From Myxococcales bacterium (GTDB lineage: Bacteria > Myxococcota_A > UBA9160 > JALSIO01), in contig JALSIO010000055.1 in NCBI GenBank assembly GCA_026989995.1, positions 1 through 6,197 on the forward strand: DNA of 6,197 nt, written 5' to 3'. Position numbers and translations under genes: made by a program. The notes beneath the pieces were generated by a model that saw only the letters and a program-made list of their open reading frames with translations, made no database searches and was not told the DNA's origin. This document shows, piece after piece, positions 1-5,839 of the stretch (the stretch's first letter is position 1; each line of letters starts with the position of its first letter).

Positions 1-7
1 AGGAGGT
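1..7 (+). promoter_or_regulatory. Possible Shine-Dalgarno for the first lipoprotein gene
   Basis: AGGAGGT matches the anti-Shine-Dalgarno consensus well, but it lies 13 bases before the ATG at 21, longer than the usual 5-9. No better in-frame start exists between them: the intervening codons are GTC, ATC, CGC, GGC and CCG. It may still serve the gene together with coupling to the upstream frame, or be coding sequence that resembles a site by chance. Confidence 0.35.
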
Positions 8-24
8 CATCCGCGGCCCGATGA
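1..24 (+). CDS. Possible 3' end of an upstream gene (seven codons and a TGA stop)
   Basis: Reading from base 1, the frame runs R-R-S-S-A-A-R and stops at TGA 22-24. That stop overlaps the ATG of the next gene at 21-23 as ATGA, the classic arrangement of translationally coupled genes. Only seven codons are visible, so no product can be named and the frame may not be coding. The alternative is that the downstream lipoprotein's own frame, which is also open to the left edge, continues upstream; its signal peptide makes that less likely. The call rests on the overlap geometry alone. Confidence 0.25.
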   Translation, partial: RRSSAAR

Positions 25-995
25 GGAGGGGAGGCGCGGCAGGCCCCGCGTTCCCGGCACCGGTGGCCCTCGGGCTCGTCGCGCTCCTCGCCTGCGCGAG
101 CCCGCCGCCGCTCGAGGCGCGCTACCGCCCCGCGGAGAACCTCCTCGAGGTGATCGCGGTGCTGCGCCGGCACGTCCCCGACGACACCTACCGCTTCGAG
201 CCGGCCCGCGACTTCTCCGGCCGCAACGTCTACCGCTCCACCCTGCTCCGGCTCGAGAACATCGAGGCGGTCCACGGCGATGCCCTTCGCGCCGGCCGCT
301 TCGATGCGGTGATCGACTTTGCCAAGGCCCGGGCCCTCGAGCGGCTGCGGAGCTTCGACCTCGCGGCGCAGCACTACCGGGCGGCGGCCGAGCGCGACGA
401 GACCCTCCGGGAGGAGGCGCTCCGCAGCGCCGCGGTCTGCGACGCGCTCCAGGAAGCCGCCGAGCTCGGTGGCGATGCCGCGGGGCCCGAGGACGACCGC
501 AGCGGGCAGGGGCTCGGTCCGGAGGAGGTGGTCTCCCGCAGCGAGCAGCGCATCCGGCTGCTCGAGGTGCTCATGGAGGATGTGCGCGAGACCCACCATC
601 GCTACGTGGTGGAGGAGGAGATCGAGCGGGCCGACGTGCTGCGGGCCCGCTGGTTCGAAAGCGCCCGCCGCGTGCTCCCGGACGGCAATCTCCGGGCCCT
701 TTCCGAGTGGCAGCGGGTGATCGCGCGCCACCGCGAGAGCCGCAACGCCAACCGGCACCTGCTCGCGCTCGCCGACCTCTACGCCGCCCTCGCCCGGGAC
801 TACGTGGACGAACACCCCCCGGAGAGCCTGCTCTTCGACCCGGCGGGCTTCGAGGAGCTCGTCGACTCGGCCTCCCGCCTCTACGAAGCGGTGGCGAACC
901 AGGACGGAACCGTGGAGAAGCTCGAGGCCGCGCGGCGCCTCGAGGCCTTCCTGGCCTTTACGCTTCGGGTGGACCGTGACCGCTTCACGCCGTAG
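21..995 (+). CDS. Putative lipoprotein of unknown function, helical, TPR-like (324 aa)
   Basis: I do not recognise a named family. The N-terminus has basic residues (MRR), a hydrophobic stretch about residues 13-24 and a lipobox LLAC with the candidate lipidated cysteine at C25, followed by a Pro-rich spacer, so export and membrane anchoring by lipid are inferred. ATG 21 is preferred because the next in-frame start (GTG at 63) would remove the basic part of the signal. The mature part looks alpha-helical. Residues about 92-150 (FDAVIDFAKARALERL onward) resemble TPR-type paired helices. Residues about 150-170 are an acidic, Gly-rich probable linker, and residues 171-215 are highly charged and may form a coiled coil. 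LLE-x8-VPDD (41-55), LLRLENIE (75-82) and LSEWQR (227-232) match the next gene in the same order, suggesting paralogy. The frame overlaps that gene by 20 bases, and the two are probably co-transcribed and translationally coupled. The lipoprotein call is moderately strong; the function is unknown. Confidence 0.8.
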   Translation: MRRGGAAGPAFPAPVALGLVALLACASPPPLEARYRPAENLLEVIAVLRRHVPDDTYRFEPARDFSGRNVYRSTLLRLENIEAVHGDALRAGRFDAVIDFAKARALERLRSFDLAAQHYRAAAERDETLREEALRSAAVCDALQEAAELGGDAAGPEDDRSGQGLGPEEVVSRSEQRIRLLEVLMEDVRETHHRYVVEEEIERADVLRARWFESARRVLPDGNLRALSEWQRVIARHRESRNANRHLLALADLYAALARDYVDEHPPESLLFDPAGFEELVDSASRLYEAVANQDGTVEKLEAARRLEAFLAFTLRVDRDRFTP

Positions 996-3273
996 CTCCG
1001 CGGCGCGGTGGCTTCCGCTCGCCGCACTCGCCACCGCCCTGGCCGCTGGCGGCTGCCGGACCCCGGTGGGTGCCCCGCCCGAGCGGCTGCTCGAGCCCCT
1101 GCCCTCCCACGCCCCGCTCGTTCCCGACGACGCGGACGATGCCGCCGCCGAGGTCGCCGCCGCGGCGCTCGCCGGTCGGCGGGCCCAGGCGGGTCTGGCG
1201 CTCCTGCGCCTCGAGGACATCGACTCCGTCCGGGAGGAGGACGGACTCCCCCCGACCGGCCTCGCGCCCTACGCCCGCGACCTCCTCCACACCACCCTCG
1301 ACGATGCCCACCTCTACCGGCAGGCCTCGCGCGCCCTGCTCGAGGAGGAGGCGGGACGCCTTCCCCCGCGCCTGCGACGTCGCCTCGAGGTCGAGACCGC
1401 GGAGGATCCGCTGGTGGTGGCCCGGGAGCGGGAGCGGGCCGCCTGGATCCAGCGCTACGGCGGGATCTTCAACGCGCTGGTGGCGCCGGCGAGCCGGGCG
1501 GTCACCTCCGGGGTGGCGGCCTCCGTCGGCGTGGCGCAGGCCATCCTCAAGATCGCCCTCGCCCGTCACCAGGAGGAGGCGCTCACCCTCTTCGAGCGGC
1601 AGGCGCTCGCGGAGTGGAAGCGATTCATCGAGGAGCACCCGGAAGCCCCCGAGGCCGTCGAGGTGGTCGGGAGGGTGGAGCGGGCCCAGGAGCGGTGGAA
1701 CACCATGCGCCGGGACCGCGCGGTTCGGTCGGCGCGCCGTGCCCTCGAGCGGGGGGACGCGCGGGTGGCCCTCGTCAACGCCGACCGTGCGCTTCGCTAC
1801 CGGCCGGGGGACCCGGAGGCGGCGTCCTTGCGCGAGCACGCGTCGACCCGCCTCGAGGCGGAGCGCCGGGCCCGGGCGCGAGCCCTCGAGGCGGCCCCCG
1901 ACTCCACTGCCTTCGCAGATCCCCGGGTGGCCACCATGACCCGAAAGCTGCTCCTCGGGGAGCCGGTGTCGGAGGAGGCGGAAGCCTGGCTCGCCGCCGA
2001 GCCCCGGGGCGAGCTCGCCGACGAGCTGCGCTTCGTGCTCGCCACCGAGGCGGGCGAGGCCGGCCGGGAGGACCGGATGTGGCGGATCCTCGAGGAGCTC
2101 GCCGAGCGGGATCCGGCCGAGGCCAACATGGCGCTACACGCCCGGGCCCTCGCCGCCAACCCCGAACAGAACCCCTACTGGGCGTTCCGGGTGGCCCGGG
2201 CCGCGGACCGGCGCGCCCGGGGCGGCTGGCTCCTGCTCGGCCCGCTCTTCCGCGGGCCGCGCCACCGCGATCTCCCCCGGAGCCTCGAGTACCTGGTCGA
2301 GGTGCCGACCTTCCTGGAGGCCCTGCTCTCGATCCCGAACCGGCTGCTCGCCTACCCGTGGATGAACCCGTGGCCCTTCGGGCGGCGCCCGGCCGCCTAC
2401 GCCCGCCGCTACCTCGCGCGGCATCCCGGGGGCGAGTACGCCCCCGAGGTGCGCGGCTGGCTCGTCGACCACGAGCGGCGGGCCGGCAACCACGTCGCCG
2501 CGCTGCGCCTGCTCGAGGACGATCCCGGCGCCGACCGCGAGACCCTGCGCGAAGTGCGGGAGGATGCAGCCGAGCAGATCCTCACCGCCGCCCGCCGACA
2601 GCGCCGCCTCGACCTCCGGGCCGGGCTGCTCCGGGAGGCGGCCTCGTGGCTCGGGGACACCCCTGCCGGACGGGAAGCCGCGCGCGAGCTCCGCGAGCTC
2701 GCCTCCGAGGCCACCCCGATGCACGTGCGGATCTCCCGGCAGTTCCTGCGCGAGAACCCGGCGCTCGCCGGGCCCGGGGGGCTCGCGCTTGCCCCCGGCC
2801 TCGTCGACGGGGAGCCGAGCAACGGCGAGCTCCATCCGCGGGGCGTCACGCTCCTCGGCGGCCGGCTCGTGGAGATCGCCCTGCTCGCCGCCGGCGGAGA
2901 CGACGACGAGCCCGAACTCCGGGTGGTGCGGATCTCCGAGGAGCGCCTGGCCCGGGTGGCGGCCCTTCTCGAGGAGACCTCGCTGCGCAACGCGCTCGTC
3001 GACCCGGACTACGAGCACGAGATCGATGCGGACCGCGACCGGTTCTTCGAGCGGGCGCGCCTCGGCCTCGCCGACCGCCCCGACCCCCGTCCCCAGGCCC
3101 GCTCCGGCTACGCCTTCCTCGGCATGCGGGAGAAGTACGGACTCGTCCGCGGGCGGGAGTCCATCCTGCCGGTCGACCTCGTGGTGCAGGGCTCGCTCTC
3201 GACGCTCAGTCTCGGCGCCTTTCCGCGGGTTCGCATGCCCCGCCCCTCACCGGACGCGGTGCTCTACCGCTAG
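976..3273 (+). CDS. Putative large lipoprotein of unknown function with TPR-like region (765 aa)
   Basis: No named family is recognised. The GTG start overlaps the preceding gene by 20 bases; the only Shine-Dalgarno-like sequence is GGTGGA two bases before it, so translation probably depends on coupling. A basic N-terminus (RRSSAARW), a hydrophobic core about 13-24 and AGGC with C27 form a plausible but non-ideal lipobox (Ala at -3). Residues 38-85 and 211-216 carry the three motifs shared with the preceding protein. Residues about 161-197 are hydrophobic and rich in small residues, unlike anything in the partner. Residues about 246-300 hold at least one TPR-like helix pair (RALERGDARVALVNADRAL, then PGDPEA). 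The middle is helical and charged. Residues about 417-470 contain hydrophobic, Pro- and aromatic-rich stretches (PNRLLAYPWMNPWPFG). The C-terminal part from about 600 mixes strand-like hydrophobic runs with an acidic loop (GGDDDEPE). The gene ends in a CTAG shared with convergent glcF. A scaffold or envelope role is only a guess from the architecture. Confidence 0.82.
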   Translation: MTASRRSSAARWLPLAALATALAAGGCRTPVGAPPERLLEPLPSHAPLVPDDADDAAAEVAAAALAGRRAQAGLALLRLEDIDSVREEDGLPPTGLAPYARDLLHTTLDDAHLYRQASRALLEEEAGRLPPRLRRRLEVETAEDPLVVARERERAAWIQRYGGIFNALVAPASRAVTSGVAASVGVAQAILKIALARHQEEALTLFERQALAEWKRFIEEHPEAPEAVEVVGRVERAQERWNTMRRDRAVRSARRALERGDARVALVNADRALRYRPGDPEAASLREHASTRLEAERRARARALEAAPDSTAFADPRVATMTRKLLLGEPVSEEAEAWLAAEPRGELADELRFVLATEAGEAGREDRMWRILEELAERDPAEANMALHARALAANPEQNPYWAFRVARAADRRARGGWLLLGPLFRGPRHRDLPRSLEYLVEVPTFLEALLSIPNRLLAYPWMNPWPFGRRPAAYARRYLARHPGGEYAPEVRGWLVDHERRAGNHVAALRLLEDDPGADRETLREVREDAAEQILTAARRQRRLDLRAGLLREAASWLGDTPAGREAARELRELASEATPMHVRISRQFLRENPALAGPGGLALAPGLVDGEPSNGELHPRGVTLLGGRLVEIALLAAGGDDDEPELRVVRISEERLARVAALLEETSLRNALVDPDYEHEIDADRDRFFERARLGLADRPDPRPQARSGYAFLGMREKYGLVRGRESILPVDLVVQGSLSTLSLGAFPRVRMPRPSPDAVLYR

Positions 3274-3308
3274 GCCGGGCCCGGCCGCGCGGCGGGACCG
3301 GCCGCCGC
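3248..3308. other. Convergent gene junction: shared CTAG stop codons flanked by small GC-rich inverted repeats
   Basis: CTAG at 3270-3273 contains the TAG of the lipoprotein gene on the plus strand (3271-3273) and the TAG of glcF on the minus strand (3272-3270), so the two genes overlap by four bases. On the left, CACCG and CGGTG (3248-3252 and 3257-3261) can pair around a 4-base loop. On the right, a 14-base perfect palindrome lies at 3273-3286, and GCGGCGG and CCGCCGC (3289-3295 and 3302-3308) can pair around a 6-base loop. Each hairpin would follow one gene's stop while lying inside the other gene's coding sequence. Neither is followed by a T tract, so factor-independent termination is not supported, and stems this short arise by chance in such GC-rich DNA. 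The stop overlap is certain; any termination role is speculative. Confidence 0.45.
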
Positions 3309-4553
3309 AGCCAGGATCTCGACCGGGTGGAGCACGCGCACCGCGAGGCCCCGCTGGCGGAAGCCCCGCTCGAGCTGCATCAGGCAGCCGGGATTCCCGC
3401 TGGCCACCACGTCGGGATCCACCTCGCAGAGCGCATCGAGCTTCCGGGCGAGCACCCGGTCGGACATCTCCGGGTGGGTGAGCGCGTAGGTGCCCGCGGC
3501 ACCGCAGCAGGCGCCGGGATCCCGGTGGTCCACCAGCTCGAGTCCCGGCACCCCGGCCAGGAGTCGACGGGGAGCCGCTGCGACCTTGCTCGCGTGCACG
3601 AGGTGGCAGGGATCGTCGTAGGCGACCCGTGCCTCGAAGCGGCCCGGCAGGGGCCGCAGGCCCGCCTCGTCGAGAAGCTCGAGCGGGTCGCGCACCCGCC
3701 GGGCCAGCCCCTCGGCGGCGCCGCCGAGCAGCCGGGGTGCCTCCCGGAGCATGGCGCCGCAGCCCGCGGAATCGACCACGACGGCGTCCACCTCGCCCCC
3801 GAAGGCCTCGAGGTTCGCCGCGAGGAGCCGACGCGCGAAGACCTCGTCCCCGGCGTGGGCGTGGAGCGCGCCGCAACAGACCTGCCCCGGCGGCACCCAC
3901 ACCTCGAAGCCCTGCCGGGCGAGCAGGGTCACCGTGGCCCGGCCCACCCGCCCGAACAGCTCGGGCATGACGCATCCCCGGAAGTAGGCCACCCGCCCGC
4001 GCGGAACGCCCCCGGCGGAGATGCGCCGGGGAAGGGGCCGGCGCTCGCGGCCGGGGGGCACGCGCGGCGCCCGCTCCAGCACCCCGGCCAGGGATCGGGG
4101 CAGGCGGCGCGTGAGCCAGGTGTCGATCCCGAGCCGTTGGAGGAGGCGGAGCCCCGAGAGCGCGGCGCGCAGCCGGGCCGGGCGCGCCAGCACCCCCCGC
4201 AGCGCGAGAAGCTCGAGGCGGGAGGCGCGACCCCGGAGCGCGCCCCGCTCCCGCAGCTCGGCCCGCACGTGCTCGACCAGCGCGCCGTAGGACACCCCGG
4301 ACGGACAGGCCGTCTCGCAGGCCCGGCAGTCGAGACAGAGGAAGGCCTCCTCGGCGAGCACGCCCTCCCCCGCGATCCGGCCCTCCGCGAAGGCGCGCAT
4401 GAGATGGATCCGTCCACGCGGCGACGAGCTCTCCCGACCCGTCTCGAGGTAGGTCGGACACGCGGGCAGGCACAGACCGCAGTGCACGCAGTCGAGCGCC
4501 CGGCGGAGGATCTCCTGCCGGCGCCCTCCACGGGGGTCGTCCGGACCGCGCAC
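3270..4553 (-). CDS. glcF: Glycolate oxidase (glycolate dehydrogenase) iron-sulfur subunit GlcF
   Basis: GlcF is the iron-sulfur subunit of the membrane-associated GlcDEF complex, which oxidises glycolate to glyoxylate; it is expected to carry electrons from the flavin subunits towards the quinone pool. The 427 residues are close to the E. coli length (about 407). Two ferredoxin-type [4Fe-4S] motifs are intact: CVHCGLCLPACP (C22, C25, C28, C32) and CLDCRACETACP (C73, C76, C79, C83). Two cysteine-rich CCG domains follow, the first with C194, C226-C227-G and C265, the second with DDPCH (C316), C349-C350-G and C390. This is the usual domain order of GlcF and its LutA/HdrB-like relatives. No membrane helix is evident. 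The start is GTG, three bases after the glcE stop, with a good Shine-Dalgarno inside the end of glcE. It is the last gene of the operon and overlaps the convergent lipoprotein gene by four bases. Its place next to glcE and glcD favours GlcF over a lactate-utilisation protein. Confidence 0.95.
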   Translation of the reverse strand: MRGPDDPRGGRRQEILRRALDCVHCGLCLPACPTYLETGRESSSPRGRIHLMRAFAEGRIAGEGVLAEEAFLCLDCRACETACPSGVSYGALVEHVRAELRERGALRGRASRLELLALRGVLARPARLRAALSGLRLLQRLGIDTWLTRRLPRSLAGVLERAPRVPPGRERRPLPRRISAGGVPRGRVAYFRGCVMPELFGRVGRATVTLLARQGFEVWVPPGQVCCGALHAHAGDEVFARRLLAANLEAFGGEVDAVVVDSAGCGAMLREAPRLLGGAAEGLARRVRDPLELLDEAGLRPLPGRFEARVAYDDPCHLVHASKVAAAPRRLLAGVPGLELVDHRDPGACCGAAGTYALTHPEMSDRVLARKLDALCEVDPDVVASGNPGCLMQLERGFRQRGLAVRVLHPVEILAAAAGPAARPGPA

Positions 4554-4556
4554 GGC

Positions 4557-5837
4557 CTAGAGCCCCTCCGCGATCCGGCCGGGCGCGAGCACGCGGTGGG
4601 GATCGAAGCGGCGCTTCACGGCGCGCATCAGGTCGAGGACCTCCGCGGGCACCCCCAGGACATCGAGGCTCCGCCGGAGATCGGCGGGGCCGGACTCCAG
4701 CCGGAGGCTCCCCCCGGCCTGCCGCGCGAGGCGCCGGAGCTCACCGACCGCCGCCCGCGCCGCCGCCTCCTCCGGCACCCGGAGCGCGGCGTCGATGACC
4801 CCGGTACCCGGATGCGCCCGAAGCCGCGCCCCGCGGGCCAGGAGCGCGCGGACCAGCTCGCCCACCCGGCTGGTGCGCACCACGCCGCGCAGGCGCAGGG
4901 GCGCGGGCTCCCCGCCCGGCGCCCCCGCCGGCTCCCGACCGGTGCCGGCGCCCTCCCCCGGGCCGGGCCCGTGCGCTTCGAGCCAGCACGCCTGCACCAC
5001 CTCGGGATCGGGTGCGAGTCCGGGGAGCTGCTCCTCCAGCCAGCGGCGGTCCGCCTCCACCACCACCGCGTCCCCGGCCAGCTCGGCGAGCAGCTCGGGC
5101 GGTCCGCTCCCCCCGGCGCACACCGCCGCCACCCGGGCCGACGGCCGACGCGCCAGCAGGGCGGCGAGCGACAGCGCCCCCTCCACATCCCTGGCCAGCC
5201 CCCGCAGCCCGATCCGCAGCTCCGGAAGCGCGCGCAGGCGGATCCAGGCCTCCGCGACCACCGCCAGGGTCCCGAGCGAGCCCTGGTAGAGCCGTGCCAG
5301 GTCGTAGCCGGTCACGTTCTTGACCACCCGCGCCCCGCAGCGCGCCACGAGACCATCGCCGAGCACGGCGGTGATCCCCAGCACCCACCGTCGCGGGGGC
5401 CCGGTCGAGAGGAGTCGCGGGCCCGTGCCGCCCGCCGCCAGCGCTCCGCCCACCGTCGAGCCCGGTTCCGGGCCCTCGAGGGGAACTTCGAGCCCCTCCC
5501 GCCGCGCGGCGCCGGCGAGCTCGACGAGCGGGGTGCCGGCGCGCACGCGCGCCACGCCCTCCTCGGCGTCGAGCTCCGGAATGCCCGCGAGGCGTGCCGT
5601 GCGGAGCACCACGTCGAGCCGCTCCGGGGGACGCCCGAGTGTGACGCGTGACCCACCGCCGAGCACCAGGGTCGCGAGCCCGAGGCCGGCGAGCTCCCGG
5701 AGCGCCGCGGCGAGCGCTGCCTCGTCCGGGGGCTCGACCGTGGCGGCGACCTCGAAGCCCTCGAGGGCGAGCGGGGCGTGGAGCCGAACCATCTCCGGAC
5801 CGAGTCGGGCCCGGAGCTGCTCGAGGCCGTCGCCCAC
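4557..5837 (-). CDS. glcE: Glycolate oxidase FAD-binding subunit GlcE
   Basis: GlcE is the second FAD-type subunit of glycolate oxidase, a shorter relative of GlcD required for activity of the complex. The N-terminal FAD-binding domain of the FAD_binding_4 type is clear: LGGGSR at 59-64, PGSTVGGALAAG at 125-136 and VKNVTGYDLARLYQGSLGTL at 172-191, the last a hallmark of GlcE. The C-terminus MRAVKRRFDPHRVLAPGRI fits the family's conserved end. At 426 residues it is longer than E. coli GlcE (about 350); part of the excess is a Gly/Pro/Ala-rich stretch at about 288-312, probably a flexible linker. The start is GTG, two bases after the glcD stop, with no convincing Shine-Dalgarno, so translation is probably coupled to glcD. 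It lies three bases upstream of glcF in the same operon. The assignment rests on the motifs together with the D-E-F gene order. Confidence 0.93.
   Translation of the reverse strand: MGDGLEQLRARLGPEMVRLHAPLALEGFEVAATVEPPDEAALAAALRELAGLGLATLVLGGGSRVTLGRPPERLDVVLRTARLAGIPELDAEEGVARVRAGTPLVELAGAARREGLEVPLEGPEPGSTVGGALAAGGTGPRLLSTGPPRRWVLGITAVLGDGLVARCGARVVKNVTGYDLARLYQGSLGTLAVVAEAWIRLRALPELRIGLRGLARDVEGALSLAALLARRPSARVAAVCAGGSGPPELLAELAGDAVVVEADRRWLEEQLPGLAPDPEVVQACWLEAHGPGPGEGAGTGREPAGAPGGEPAPLRLRGVVRTSRVGELVRALLARGARLRAHPGTGVIDAALRVPEEAAARAAVGELRRLARQAGGSLRLESGPADLRRSLDVLGVPAEVLDLMRAVKRRFDPHRVLAPGRIAEGL
4563..4569 (-). promoter_or_regulatory. Shine-Dalgarno for glcF within the end of glcE
   Basis: The minus strand reads GGAGGGG here, nine bases before the GTG start of glcF at 4553. 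It lies in the last codons of glcE and supports GTG 4553 as the glcF start rather than a later one. By contrast, glcE itself has no comparable site. Confidence 0.6.
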
Positions 5838-5839
5838 GG

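Noticed and set aside
2134..3018. Minus-strand frames (294 and 193 codons) antisense to the long lipoprotein gene
   Set aside because: They have no signal peptide, domain or ribosome site that stands out, and their composition is that expected from the antisense of a GC3-rich gene. The plus-strand gene has a signal peptide, helical periodicity and paralogue motifs.
1..3273. Many copies of CTCGAG and CTCGAGG as a possible dispersed repeat or protein-binding site
   Set aside because: They mostly coincide with in-frame Leu-Glu codon pairs written with preferred codons, and they have no regular spacing. Protein composition and codon bias explain them.
3289..3308. Intrinsic terminator for the lipoprotein operon
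   Set aside because: A 7-base-pair stem with a 6-base loop is present, but no T tract follows and the site lies within glcF codons, so I do not call it a terminator.
3247..4473. A 408-codon minus-strand frame within glcF
   Set aside because: It is a shifted frame of glcF. The glcF frame holds all iron-sulfur and CCG motifs, while this one is Arg/Gly/Ala/Pro-rich with none.
1008..5651. A 1547-codon open frame on the plus strand spanning the long lipoprotein gene and the antisense of glcF and glcE
   Set aside because: It crosses two unrelated operons of opposite direction and its translation is an Arg/Pro/Gly/Ala/His-rich string without domain features. In very GC-rich DNA stop codons are rare in shadow frames, which explains its length.
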